Shown here piece by piece: positions 8,191-16,964 of a DNA stretch of 64,000 nucleotides (position 1 is the first letter of the stretch; every line of letters starts with the position of its first letter). The position numbers and the translations under genes are program-made. The notes below the pieces were generated by a model that saw only the letters and a program-made list of their open reading frames with translations, was not told the origin of the DNA and did not search any database. This DNA is from Nocardioides terrigena. GTDB lineage: Bacteria; Actinomycetota; Actinomycetes; Propionibacteriales; Nocardioidaceae. The stretch covers positions 1 to 64,000 of the forward strand of contig NZ_PZYY01000002.1 in assembly GCF_003047265.1 (NCBI RefSeq), in the 5' to 3' direction.

Positions 8191-8925
8191 TCAGCGGCGC
8201 AGCCGGGGACCGAAGACCACGTCGACCCCGGGCGAGAACATCACGTGGTCCGGCGCCCGGGCGGCCAGGTCGCCGAAGCCCGCCGCGGCGAGGAGCCCGT
8301 CGTCGAGCTCGTCGACGGTGGCGTGGTGCAGCGGCCAGGTCGGGTGCTCGTTGGGCCAGAAGCGGGTGCGTCCGCCCCGGTCGACCAGGTGCAGACCCCA
8401 CCGGGCCGTGAGGAAGTGCTCCAGCTCGCCGGCCTCGAGGCGCGCGCCGACGCTCACCGCGATCCGGGACCGGGCACCGCGCGGTCCGGGCCACCGCCGC
8501 CGGCACGTGTAGGTCACCTGCGTCCCCGATCGCCGACGACGCATCCGCGACCACAGGTAGGGCAGCCGGGGACCCCAGCGGGCGGCGAGCACGGGCGCGA
8601 GCCGCGAGGCGTCCAGGCTGACGAACACCACGCCCCGGCGCCCCTGCTCGTCGACCGAGTAGAGCCGCACGTTGGTCTCGTGGAACGACCCGACGTACGG
8701 GAGCCCGGGGCCGCCGAGGAGCCCGATGCCCTGCATCCAGAAGGGGATCAGTCCGACGTACGTCGCCCCGTCCAGCGTGTCGGGGCGCGTCCCGGGCGGC
8801 AGGTACGGCTGCACCCGCTCCGGCGGGACCGCCCAGTGCAGGAACGCCAGCTCCGACCAGCGCTGGGTGAAGACCGTGCGCCCGGCGGCGCGGGGCGCGA
8901 GCGGGGTGATCGGCTCGGGCTCCAC
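8191..8925 (-). CDS. DUF2071 (YqjF-like) family protein
   Basis: A 244-residue protein of the DUF2071 family, whose fold resembles acetoacetate decarboxylase. Diagnostic text includes FLHWAVPPERVQPYLPPGTRPDTLDGATYVGLIPFWM, SFHETNVRLYSVDEQGRRGVVFVSLDA and FLTARWGLHLVD. The start is GTG at 8925, three bases after the stop of the YbaK-type gene, so these two form an operon. No activity is established for this family. No catalytic Lys equivalent is obvious. Confidence 0.85.
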   Translation of the reverse strand: MEPEPITPLAPRAAGRTVFTQRWSELAFLHWAVPPERVQPYLPPGTRPDTLDGATYVGLIPFWMQGIGLLGGPGLPYVGSFHETNVRLYSVDEQGRRGVVFVSLDASRLAPVLAARWGPRLPYLWSRMRRRRSGTQVTYTCRRRWPGPRGARSRIAVSVGARLEAGELEHFLTARWGLHLVDRGGRTRFWPNEHPTWPLHHATVDELDDGLLAAAGFGDLAARAPDHVMFSPGVDVVFGPRLRR

Positions 8926-8928
8926 GCG

Positions 8929-9489
8929 TCACGTCCCCAGGGCGGGCACGACCTCGGCGCCCGGGAGGTCGGCCAGGGTGCTGCCGGGCAGCAGCAGCTT
9001 GGAGCGTCGTACGCCGGCGCCCAGGATCACCACCGGCTCGCCCAGCAGCCGCTCGTCGACGAGCAGCCGCCAGCCCGCCGGCAGCCCGACGGGGGTGATC
9101 CCGCCGTGCTCCATGCCAGACTCCTCGACGGCCCGGTCCATCGCCAGGAAGGTGGCCTTGCGGACGTCGAGCAGGCGCCGGACCAGGGTGTTGACGTCGG
9201 CCCGGGTGTCGGCGCGGACCACGCAGGCGGCGGTGCGCTCCTCACCGGAGCGGCGGCCGGTGACGACCACGCAGTTGCCCGACGCGGCGAGCGGCAGGTC
9301 GTACTCGGCCGTCATCGCGGCGGTGTCGGCGAGGTCGGGATCGATCTCGACCACCGCCGCCCGGTCCGCCGCCGGCCACGAGGCCAGCGCCGCGGCCACC
9401 GGAGGGGCGACCAGGTCGAGGTGGTCGAGGACGGGCAGGGACTCGAGTCGCGGAAAGCTCGGCAGCGTCACCCGACCATCATGTGCCAT
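8929..9489 (-). CDS. YbaK/EbsC-family aminoacyl-tRNA deacylase
   Basis: A 186-residue protein of the YbaK/prolyl-tRNA-editing family, which hydrolyses mischarged tRNA in trans. The family core is visible: AASGNCVVVTGRR, DVNTLVRRLLDVRKATFLAMDRA with the probable catalytic Lys, and the substrate loop ESGMEHGGITPVGLP. WRLLVDERLL and GAGVRRSKLLLPGS follow. The ATG at 9489 is well placed, although no strong Shine-Dalgarno is seen. It is the first gene of a pair with the DUF2071 gene and divergent from the phosphodiesterase at 9549. The preferred tRNA cannot be told. Confidence 0.86.
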   Translation of the reverse strand: MAHDGRVTLPSFPRLESLPVLDHLDLVAPPVAAALASWPAADRAAVVEIDPDLADTAAMTAEYDLPLAASGNCVVVTGRRSGEERTAACVVRADTRADVNTLVRRLLDVRKATFLAMDRAVEESGMEHGGITPVGLPAGWRLLVDERLLGEPVVILGAGVRRSKLLLPGSTLADLPGAEVVPALGT

Positions 9490-9548
9490 TCACCCTGACG
9501 TCGTGCGGGCGTCCCGCCGTCGCCTCGTGCGGACCCGACCGTGGTCCC

Positions 9549-10631
9549 ATGACCGTGCTCGGCACGACCGGACCGCTCCTCGACCGGACCTCCAGTCTCG
9601 TCCTGACCCCGGCGGTCGTGGCCCACCGCGGGGCCAGCGGGCACCGCCCCGAGCACACCCTGGACGCCTACCGCACCGCCATCCGGATGGGCGTCGACGA
9701 CATCGAGCTCGACCTCGTCATCACCCGCGACGGCGTGCTCGTCGCCCGCCACGAGTCCGAGATCAGCCGCACCACCGACGTCGCCGACCACCCCGAGCTC
9801 GCGCACCTGCGCACCACCCGCACCATCGACGGCACCGAGCTGACCGGCTGGTTCGTCGAGGACATGACCCTCGCCCAGCTCAAGACCCTCGCGACGCGCG
9901 AGCGGATGCCGCGCCTGCGCCCGGACAACACGGCGTACGACGGGCGCGAGGGCGTGCCGACCTTCACCGAGGTGCTCGCCATGGTCGGCGCCGAGTCCGT
10001 CCGACGCGGGCGCACCGTGGGCGTGATGGTCGAGCTCAAGCACGCGGCGTACTTCGACGCGATCGGGCTGCCGCTGGACCGCCCGCTGCTCGCCGACCTG
10101 GCCCGGCACGGCCTCGACCACCCCTGGGCGCGCGTCACGCTGATGTCCTTCGAGACGACCGTCCTCCGGCGGCTGGCCGGTCGCACCCGGCTGCCCGTCG
10201 TCCAGCTCCTCGACGTGGCGCACCGCCGGCCCGCCGACCTGGCCGCGCTCGGCGACCCCACGACGTACGGCGACCTGGTCACCCGCGAGGGGCTCGCGTG
10301 GATCGACGACTACGCCGACGGGATCGGCCCGCACAAGGCGCTGGTACTGCCACGCGACACCGACGGTGCGGTGGGTGAGCCGTCCCGCCTGGTCCGCGAC
10401 GCCCACCGGGCCTGGCTGACCGTGCACGTCTGGACGGTGCGCGCCGAGAACCGGTTCCTGCCCACCAACCTGCGTCGCGGCAGCGCCCTCGACGCCCCCG
10501 GCGACATGGCCGGCGAGGTGCGCGCGCTCCTCGACGCCGGGGTGGACGGGGTCATCACCGACCACCCCGAGATCGCGCTCCGGACGGCCCGCGAGGTCCT
10601 CGCGCCGGATGTCGTCGGACGCGTCACCTGA
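9549..10631 (+). CDS. Glycerophosphodiester phosphodiesterase, cytoplasmic paralogue
   Basis: A 360-residue GDPD-family enzyme that splits glycerophosphodiesters to glycerol-3-phosphate and an alcohol. It shows AHRGASGHRPEHTLDAY near residue 25, IELDLVITRDGVLVARHE, VELKHAAYF and HVWTVRAENRFLPTN, covering the catalytic His pair and metal-binding Glu/Asp. No signal peptide is present. The next gene is a close paralogue with the same motif order but a signal peptide. The ATG at 9549 has no clear Shine-Dalgarno. Confidence 0.9.
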   Translation: MTVLGTTGPLLDRTSSLVLTPAVVAHRGASGHRPEHTLDAYRTAIRMGVDDIELDLVITRDGVLVARHESEISRTTDVADHPELAHLRTTRTIDGTELTGWFVEDMTLAQLKTLATRERMPRLRPDNTAYDGREGVPTFTEVLAMVGAESVRRGRTVGVMVELKHAAYFDAIGLPLDRPLLADLARHGLDHPWARVTLMSFETTVLRRLAGRTRLPVVQLLDVAHRRPADLAALGDPTTYGDLVTREGLAWIDDYADGIGPHKALVLPRDTDGAVGEPSRLVRDAHRAWLTVHVWTVRAENRFLPTNLRRGSALDAPGDMAGEVRALLDAGVDGVITDHPEIALRTAREVLAPDVVGRVT

Positions 10632-10683
10632 CGTTCACCCCGCGCTCGCGGCCCAGCCGCCCGCGCTCGTTTGGCTCCGGGGC

Positions 10684-11772
10684 ATGACCTCTCGGAAGAC
10701 CAGCCTCGCCGCCGCCGTCGCCCTGACCGCCGCCGCGACCACCCTCCTCGTCCCGACCGCCGCGCAGGCGGGACCCAGCACCGACCTGTCGGCCGACCCG
10801 GTGGTGATCGGCCACCGCGGCGCCTCGGGCTACCGCCCCGAGCACACGATCGCGGCGTACGAGCTCGCGATCCGCCAGGGCGCCGACTACATCGAGCCCG
10901 ACCTCGTCTCGACCAGGGACGGCGTCCTCGTCGCCCGCCACGAGAACGAGATCAGCGGCACCACCGACGTCGCCGACCACCCCGAGTTCGCCGACCGGCG
11001 CACCACCAAGACCATCGACGACCGCCCGGTGACCGGGTGGTTCACCGAGGACTTCACCTACAAGGAGCTCCGCACGCTGCGGGCCGTCGAGCGGCTGCCC
11101 GGCGTGCGCCCGGACAACACGGCGTACGACGGCGACTTCCGCGTCCCGACCCTGGACGAGGTGCTCAAGCTGGCCCGGCGCGAGGGCGTCGGCGTCTACC
11201 CGGAGACCAAGCACCCGACGTACTTCGACTCCATCGGGCTGTCCCTCGAGGAGCCGCTCGTGGCCGCGCTCGAGAAGCGGAGGATGGACGACGCCGACGA
11301 CGAGGTCGTCATCCAGTCCTTCGAGGTCTCCAACCTGCGCGACCTCGACGCGATGGTCGACGTGGACCTCGCCCAGCTCGTGGACGGCGCGGGCGGTCCC
11401 TTCGACCTGCCCGGCACGACGTACGCCTCGATGGTGACGGCCGCCGGCCTGCGGACGATCGCGACGTACGCCGACGGCCTGGGCGCCGCGAAGAACTGGG
11501 TGCTGCCGCGCGACGCGTCCGGTGCCACGGGTGCCCCGTCTGCGGTGGTGGACGACGCCCACGCGGCGGGCCTGGTCGTGCACGTGTGGACGCTGCGCCG
11601 GGAGAACCAGTTCATGGCGACCAACTTCCGGGTCGGGACCGACCCGAACGCGCCCGGTGACATGTACGCCGAGTCGCTGGCGTTCCTCGACGCCGGGGTC
11701 GACGGACTCTTCTCCGACAACCCCGACATCGCGGCGCAGGCCCTGGCCGACTGGCTCGCCGACCAGGACTGA
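10684..11772 (+). CDS. Glycerophosphodiester phosphodiesterase, secreted paralogue
   Basis: A 362-residue GDPD-family enzyme with an N-terminal signal peptide (residues 1 to about 31, RKTSLAAAVALTAAATTLL then AQAG). The catalytic core follows: VIGHRGASGYRPEHTIAAY, IEPDLVSTRDGVLVARHENE, VYPETKHPTYFDSIG and VHVWTLRRENQFMATNF. It matches the upstream cytoplasmic paralogue along its whole length, including ISGTTDVADHPEFA versus ISRTTDVADHPELA, so this is a tandem duplication. It probably releases glycerol phosphate from extracellular phosphodiesters for phosphate or glycerol supply. A single PHO-box-like unit lies at 10633-10643. Confidence 0.92.
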   Translation: MTSRKTSLAAAVALTAAATTLLVPTAAQAGPSTDLSADPVVIGHRGASGYRPEHTIAAYELAIRQGADYIEPDLVSTRDGVLVARHENEISGTTDVADHPEFADRRTTKTIDDRPVTGWFTEDFTYKELRTLRAVERLPGVRPDNTAYDGDFRVPTLDEVLKLARREGVGVYPETKHPTYFDSIGLSLEEPLVAALEKRRMDDADDEVVIQSFEVSNLRDLDAMVDVDLAQLVDGAGGPFDLPGTTYASMVTAAGLRTIATYADGLGAAKNWVLPRDASGATGAPSAVVDDAHAAGLVVHVWTLRRENQFMATNFRVGTDPNAPGDMYAESLAFLDAGVDGLFSDNPDIAAQALADWLADQD

Positions 11773-11775
11773 GCG

Positions 11776-12126
11776 CTAGTAGGTCCCGGTGTCCCCGCGG
11801 CGGCGGCCGGTCAGCACGACGGCCAGCAACCCGGCCACGCCGGCCGCCAGCCAGGGGAGCGGCATCAGCCAGCGCAGGTCGTCCGAGCCGATCGTGCCGG
11901 ACTCGAAGAGCGCCCAGATGGCGGTGAGGCCGAGGAAGGCCACGCCCATCACCAGGTGCCCGACGTTGACGGGGTGACGTCCGGAGGTGTCGCGGACCGC
12001 CTCGGGGACGAGCGCCGCGGTCTGCGAGCGCTCGTGGTCGCGCAGGTCCTCCTCGAGGCCCTGGCTGGTGTTCTGGTGGATGTCGCTGCGGTCGCGGGGA
12101 CCGTCGTAGCTCTCGTCGTTGCTCAT
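11776..12126 (-). CDS. Small two-helix membrane protein
   Basis: A 116-residue protein with a polar, acidic N-terminal half and two hydrophobic helices near the end (about 57-74 and 85-106), followed by an RRRGDTGTY tail. It starts 10 bases after the PspC/LiaF-like gene stops, so it belongs to that operon. I do not recognise a domain. It may assist the envelope-stress module, but this rests on position only. It ends three bases from the convergent secreted GDPD gene. Confidence 0.75.
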   Translation of the reverse strand: MSNDESYDGPRDRSDIHQNTSQGLEEDLRDHERSQTAALVPEAVRDTSGRHPVNVGHLVMGVAFLGLTAIWALFESGTIGSDDLRWLMPLPWLAAGVAGLLAVVLTGRRRGDTGTY

Positions 12127-12136
12127 CGTCTCGTCC

Positions 12137-13351
12137 TCACTGCTCGCGCACGGTGACCTGGCCGATGCCCAGGTCCACCTCGATGGTCATGTCGGGGACC
12201 TCGTCGCCCCCGTCGACGAAGCCGTCCTGCTGGACGTCGAAGCCGCCGCTCTCCTGCTCGAAGACCTCGACGTTGCCGACGCCGGCCGAGGCGTCGACCG
12301 AGACGTCCATGCCCCGGGGGACGACGACCTCGACGGTGCCCACACCGGCGTCGACGGTGATGTCGCGGCCGTCGAGGCCGTCGACGTCGGTGATGCCGGA
12401 CAGGTCGAGCGTCATCTCACCGGTGCCGAGGTCGTAGCTGTCGCGCACCTCGCCCACGGAGGTGGGGGCGTAGGCGAGCCGGGTGCCCTCCAGGTCCTCG
12501 GACGCCGTGCCGGCGACCGTGGCGATCGCGGCGATCAGGCCCACCAGGATGAGCCCGCCGGCCCGGCCCCAGAAGGCGCCGAGGACCAGCATCACGCCGG
12601 TGACGGCCATGGCGAGGGCGGCGTAGCCGGCGTCGGGGACGTCGGTGCCGGCGGCGTCGATGACGCCCAGGGTCCCGATCCCGATCGCGATGAGCGCCAG
12701 CGTCGACCAGAAGAGGAGGGGACCGCGCTTGCGGGGGTTGCGGGGGCGCACGTAGGCGGCCGGGTCGTAGGTGGGGCCGGTGTACGCCGGTCCCGCGTAG
12801 GTGGGTCCCGCCTGCTCGAAGCCGTCGTACGTCGAGCCGGTGAGGCTCGACCCGTAGCCCGACGTGGGCGGGACCGCGTGCTGCTGGTTGCGGTTGAGGA
12901 ACCACAGCACCACGAGCGCCACGATGACGACCGGCCAGGGGAACCAGAAGGCTCCGGCCCAGTCGCCGAGCGCGGCCAGTCCGGCCAGCACGCCCGCCCC
13001 GATCAGGGCGATCCGGCGGCTGCGCTCGTCGAGGCCGAGCGGTTGGTCGGCGGTGCCCTCCTCGGGCACCAGCAACCAGCCGGCGGCGTACAGCAGGAGG
13101 CCCGAGCCGCCGAAGAAGACCAGCACCACCAGCGCGACGCGCACGATGATCGGGTCGACGTCGAGGTGGCGGGCCAGACCGCCGGCGACGCCGGCGACGC
13201 GGCGGTCGGTGACCGAGCGGCGCAGCCGCCCGAGGTCGCGCATCTGCTCGCTGGAGACGCGGGGACCCTCGGTGGTCGGCGGGGTGACCGGCGCCGGGGG
13301 GTCGGTGGCCGGCGGCTCCGGCTGGTCGGGAGGGGGTGTGGTCGTGTCCAT
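12137..13351 (-). CDS. PspC-domain membrane protein with LiaF-like C-terminus
   Basis: A 404-residue envelope-stress protein. After a Pro/Thr-rich tail, a PspC domain spans about residues 40-105 (LRRSVTDRRVAGVAGGLARHLDVDPIIVR then a membrane helix). Several more hydrophobic segments follow, a Gly/Tyr/Thr/Pro-rich repeat stretch (TYAGPAYTGPTYDP) near 190, and a beta-rich C-terminal domain (GEMTLDLSGITDVDG, DITVDAGVGTVEVVVPRG, IEVDLGIGQVTVREQ) of the LiaF/toast-rack kind. It is divergent from a PspC-type histidine kinase gene, so this is probably the membrane partner of that two-component system. The ATG at 13351 precedes the Pro-rich tail; the open frame continues upstream without meaning. Confidence 0.88.
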   Translation of the reverse strand: MDTTTPPPDQPEPPATDPPAPVTPPTTEGPRVSSEQMRDLGRLRRSVTDRRVAGVAGGLARHLDVDPIIVRVALVVLVFFGGSGLLLYAAGWLLVPEEGTADQPLGLDERSRRIALIGAGVLAGLAALGDWAGAFWFPWPVVIVALVVLWFLNRNQQHAVPPTSGYGSSLTGSTYDGFEQAGPTYAGPAYTGPTYDPAAYVRPRNPRKRGPLLFWSTLALIAIGIGTLGVIDAAGTDVPDAGYAALAMAVTGVMLVLGAFWGRAGGLILVGLIAAIATVAGTASEDLEGTRLAYAPTSVGEVRDSYDLGTGEMTLDLSGITDVDGLDGRDITVDAGVGTVEVVVPRGMDVSVDASAGVGNVEVFEQESGGFDVQQDGFVDGGDEVPDMTIEVDLGIGQVTVREQ

Positions 13352-13495
13352 GGCTCCAGCGTGGGCTCTGCGTCGTCGTCGGACCATCGGTGACGACCCT
13401 GAAAGGTGCCGGTGCCCACGGGGCCGGACCTCAGGGTCGAGTCGGGGTCGTGCCTCATGGGAAGGGTGGCCCTGGCCTGCGACGATGGTGGCACG

Positions 13496-14770
13496 ATGAG
13501 TACCCCACTGTCCGTACGCCGTGCCTATCGCGACACGTCCGCCCCCGTGGCCGGCGGCGTCGCGGCCGGCCTCGCGCGCCACCTCGGCATCGCCGTGCTG
13601 TGGGTGCGGGTGGCGTTCGTGGTGCTCGCGCTGATCGACGGCCTCGGCATCCTGCTGTACGCCGCGCTGTGGGTCTTCCTGCCGGCGGACAGCGGGTTCG
13701 ACGACGAGGCGCCCGGCCTGGCCAGCGCCCGCCGCGGGGGACGCCGGCCGCGACGGGCGGGACGGCTCGCCAGCGCCGGGCCGGCGATCGCGATCGGCGC
13801 CCTCCTCTTCGGTGGGGTGCTCGGCTTCGAGGCGGTCTTCGGCCAGGGCGTGCTGTTCTGGCCGGTGGTCCTCGGGGTCGCCGGCATCGCGCTGCTGTGG
13901 CGCCAGGCCGACGAGGCGCAGCGGGAGCGGTGGCTCGACTCCACGGGCCGGATCGACCCCTTCCGCGCGGTCTTCGGCAACGGCGGCTGGGCGGCGTACG
14001 CCCGGGTCGTCATCGGCCTGGGGCTGGTCGTGGTCGCCCTCGTGGTCTTCGGCGTCACCACCGGCTCGGTCCGGTTCGCCGGCCCGGTCGTGGTGGCCGG
14101 GCTGCTCGGCATCCTGGGGCTCGCGCTCGTCGTCGGGCCGTGGGCGCTGCGCCTGGTCAACGACCTCGGCGCCGAGCGGGCCGAGCGCGTCCGCACCCAG
14201 GAGCGGGCCGACATGGCCGCGCACCTGCACGACTCGGTGCTCCAGACCCTGGCCCTGATCCAGAAGAACTCCGGCGACGCGACCACCGTCGCCCGGCTCG
14301 CCCGCGCCCAGGAGCGCGACCTGCGCACCTGGCTCTTCGAGGGCGAGGCGACCGACGACACCACCCTGGCCGGGGCGCTGCGTGACGTGGCCGCCTCGGT
14401 GGAGGAGACCCACCCGGTGGTCGTCGACGTCGTCACCGTCGGCGACTGCGCCGACTCCGAGGCCGTGCGGACCGTCGCCAACGCCACCCGCGAAGCGGTG
14501 GTCAACGCGGCCCGGCACGCCGGGGTGCCACGGGTCGACGTCTACGCCGAGGCGACGTCCGACGCGGTGGAGGTCTTCGTCCGCGACCGTGGCGCCGGCT
14601 TCGACCTCGACGCGGTGGCGGCCGACCGCCACGGTGTCCGCAACAGCATCATCGACCGCATGGCCCGCCACGGCGGCAGTGCCGAGGTCCGTACGTCGCC
14701 CGGTGCCGGCACCGAGGTCCGCCTGCACATGCCCCTGCGCACCAACCCCGCAGCACGAGGAGAGTCATGA
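13496..14770 (+). CDS. PspC-domain sensor histidine kinase
   Basis: A 424-residue kinase. An N-terminal PspC domain (about 5-65, SVRRAYRDTSAPVAGGVAAGLARHLG) is followed by further membrane helices to about residue 220. The dimerisation/phosphoacceptor motif AAHLHDSVLQTLALIQ puts the likely phosphorylated His near residue 245, as in HisKA_3 kinases. The ATPase domain has N-box ATREAVVNAARHAG and G-box RDRGAGFDLD. The response-regulator gene overlaps its stop (ATGA). With the divergent PspC/LiaF-like gene this resembles a LiaFSR-type system sensing envelope stress; the signal is not visible. Confidence 0.92.
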   Translation: MSTPLSVRRAYRDTSAPVAGGVAAGLARHLGIAVLWVRVAFVVLALIDGLGILLYAALWVFLPADSGFDDEAPGLASARRGGRRPRRAGRLASAGPAIAIGALLFGGVLGFEAVFGQGVLFWPVVLGVAGIALLWRQADEAQRERWLDSTGRIDPFRAVFGNGGWAAYARVVIGLGLVVVALVVFGVTTGSVRFAGPVVVAGLLGILGLALVVGPWALRLVNDLGAERAERVRTQERADMAAHLHDSVLQTLALIQKNSGDATTVARLARAQERDLRTWLFEGEATDDTTLAGALRDVAASVEETHPVVVDVVTVGDCADSEAVRTVANATREAVVNAARHAGVPRVDVYAEATSDAVEVFVRDRGAGFDLDAVAADRHGVRNSIIDRMARHGGSAEVRTSPGAGTEVRLHMPLRTNPAARGES

Positions 14771-15435
14771 CCGAGCCCGTCCGTCCCGTCCGCCCGGTGA
14801 GCGTCGTCATCGTCGACGACCATGCGATGTTCCGTGCCGGTGTGCGCGCCGAGCTCGCGGGAGCGGGTGCCGGTGAGGTCGACGTCGTGGCCGAGGCGGC
14901 CGACGTCGCGGAGGCGGTGGCCGCCATCCGCGAGCACCAGCCGCTCGTGGTGCTCCTCGACGTGCACCTGCCCGGGGGAGGGGGCGTCGAGGTGATGCGC
15001 CAGGCGCCGTCGCCCCAGGCGCGCTACCTCGCACTGTCGGTGAGCGACGCCGCCGAGGACGTCATCGGCACCATCCGCGGCGGTGCCCGCGGCTACGTCA
15101 CCAAGACCATCACCGGCCCCGAGCTCGTGGACGCGATCGCCCGGGTGGCCGACGGCGACGCCGTCTTCTCACCGCGGCTGGCCGGCTTCGTCCTCGACGC
15201 GTTCGCCGGCTCCATCGACGTCGCCGCGGTCGACGAGGACCTCGACCGGCTCACCGAGCGCGAGCGCGAGGTGATGCGCCTCATCGCCCGTGGGTACGCC
15301 TACAAGGAGGTCGCCCGCGAGCTCTTCATCTCCGTCAAGACCGTCGAGACCCACATGTCCTCGACGCTGCGCAAGCTCCAGCTCTCGAGCCGCCACGAGC
15401 TCACCCGGTGGGCGTCGGACCGTCGCCTGCTCTGA
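14767..15435 (+). CDS. LuxR/NarL-family response regulator
   Basis: A 222-residue regulator. The receiver domain starts with VSVVIVDDHAMFRAG; the phosphoacceptor is probably Asp65 in VVLLDVHLPG, with the conserved Lys in GYVTKTITG. The C-terminal helix-turn-helix spans about 160-215 (LTEREREVMRLIARGYAYKEVARELFISVKTVETHMSS). It overlaps the kinase gene by four bases and is its cognate regulator. Its targets probably include the divergent PspC gene, by analogy with LiaR autoregulation. Confidence 0.94.
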   Translation: MTEPVRPVRPVSVVIVDDHAMFRAGVRAELAGAGAGEVDVVAEAADVAEAVAAIREHQPLVVLLDVHLPGGGGVEVMRQAPSPQARYLALSVSDAAEDVIGTIRGGARGYVTKTITGPELVDAIARVADGDAVFSPRLAGFVLDAFAGSIDVAAVDEDLDRLTEREREVMRLIARGYAYKEVARELFISVKTVETHMSSTLRKLQLSSRHELTRWASDRRLL

Positions 15436-15528
15436 GCGCCAACGGGGTGGAGCGGATTGACAAAGGCTCCTTGCTTCCGGTGGGGTCGTGGGCAATCCAC
15501 AACTCCACTCGGGAAGTGAGGGCCACCC

Positions 15529-16950
15529 GTGGCCGACTCCACCGTCACCAGCACCAACCGCATCGACGAGGACGACGACAGCGGCCTCAAGCGGTCCATC
15601 ACCGGGGTGCAGCTGTTCTTCTACACGCTCGGGGACGTCCTCGGGTCGGGCATCTACGTCCTGATCGGACTGGTCGCGGCGGCGGTCGGTGGAGCGTTCT
15701 GGATCGCCTTCGCGGCCGGGGTCACGGTGGCGGCGATCACCGGATCGGCGTACGCCGAGCTGGTCACCAAGTACCCGCAGGCTGCGGGCTCCTCGCTCTA
15801 CGTCCAGAAGGCCTTCAACAACAAGGCGCTCACGTTCCTGGTCACGGTCTCGTTCCTCTCCGCGAGCTTCGCGGCGACGGGCTCCCTCGCGGCGGGCTTC
15901 GCGTCGTACTTCTCCGAGCTCCTCGACGGCGGACCGCCGGCGCTGCTCGTCTCGCTCGTCTTCGTCGCCGCCCTGGTCCTCATCAACTACATCGGCATCA
16001 CCGAGTCCGTCGTGATGAACATGCTGATGACCTTCGTCGAGCTGAGCGGGCTGATCATCGTCATGATCATCGGCGTCTGGTACGTCGCCGAGGGCAACGC
16101 CGACTTCGGCGTGCTCACCGACATCAGCGTCTCCGGCAACCCGGCGCTGGCGGTCCTCGCGGGCGTGGCGCTCTCCTTCTTCGCGATGACCGGCTTCGAG
16201 AACACCGCCAACGTGGCGGAGGAGACGATCGACCCGTACAAGGCGTTCCCGCGCTCCCTCGTGGGCGGCATGATCGTCGCGGGCATCGTCTACGTGCTGG
16301 TCTCCATGGCGGCCGCCCTGACGGTGCCGACCGACCAGCTCGCCGGTTCCGACGTCGCGCTGCTCGAGGTGGTCAAGCAGGGGATCCTGCCCTTCTCCAC
16401 GGACCTGATGACGACGATCTTCACCGTCATCGCGCTCGTCGCGATCACCAACACCACCCTGGTCACACTGGTGACGCAGCCGCGCATCCTCTACGGCATG
16501 GCGCGCGAGGACGTCGTCCCCGGGGTCTTCGCCAAGATCCACCCGACCCGGCGCAGCCCTTGGGTGGGCCTGCTGTTCAGCGGACTGGTGGTGGGCGGCC
16601 TGCTCGTCACCGGCACCCTGGTGACGCAGGCGGGCGGGTCGCTCGACATCGTCGAGCGCCTCGCGCTCGTGACCGTGGTGTTCCTGCTGGCGATCTACGC
16701 GCTCGTGATCGTGACCTGCCTCAAGCTGCGTGGACAGGACGAGGACGAGCGGGCGTTCCGGGCCAACACACCGCTGCTCATCGTGGGGCTGATCGGCAAC
16801 CTCGCCATCCTCTACTACGCGATCTACGACGACCCGACGTCCTTGTACTGGTGTGCCGGCCTGCTCGCCGTCGGTGTCGTCCTCTACGCCGCCGAGAAGC
16901 TCTTCGGCAGCAAGGGCACCGCCGCCACCGCTCCGCCCCTCGAGAAGTGA
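15529..16950 (+). CDS. APC-superfamily amino acid permease
   Basis: A 473-residue integral membrane transporter with about 12 hydrophobic helices. The APC signature is at the start of helix 1, FFYTLGDVLGSGIYVLIG, with the flexible GSGI substrate loop. FFAMTGFENTANVAEETIDPYKAFPRS is the conserved helix 6 and following loop. It starts at GTG 15529 behind a purine-rich AGTGAGGG. The substrate is not predictable. A UspA gene follows 14 bases downstream, a frequent arrangement in which the stress protein is cotranscribed with its transporter. Confidence 0.92.
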   Translation: MADSTVTSTNRIDEDDDSGLKRSITGVQLFFYTLGDVLGSGIYVLIGLVAAAVGGAFWIAFAAGVTVAAITGSAYAELVTKYPQAAGSSLYVQKAFNNKALTFLVTVSFLSASFAATGSLAAGFASYFSELLDGGPPALLVSLVFVAALVLINYIGITESVVMNMLMTFVELSGLIIVMIIGVWYVAEGNADFGVLTDISVSGNPALAVLAGVALSFFAMTGFENTANVAEETIDPYKAFPRSLVGGMIVAGIVYVLVSMAAALTVPTDQLAGSDVALLEVVKQGILPFSTDLMTTIFTVIALVAITNTTLVTLVTQPRILYGMAREDVVPGVFAKIHPTRRSPWVGLLFSGLVVGGLLVTGTLVTQAGGSLDIVERLALVTVVFLLAIYALVIVTCLKLRGQDEDERAFRANTPLLIVGLIGNLAILYYAIYDDPTSLYWCAGLLAVGVVLYAAEKLFGSKGTAATAPPLEK

Positions 16951-16964
16951 CCTGGAGGTCTGAC

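Noticed and set aside
15457..15462. TTGACA as -35 of the amino acid permease promoter.
   Set aside because: No TANNNT hexamer lies at a usable spacing downstream, so I do not call it a promoter.
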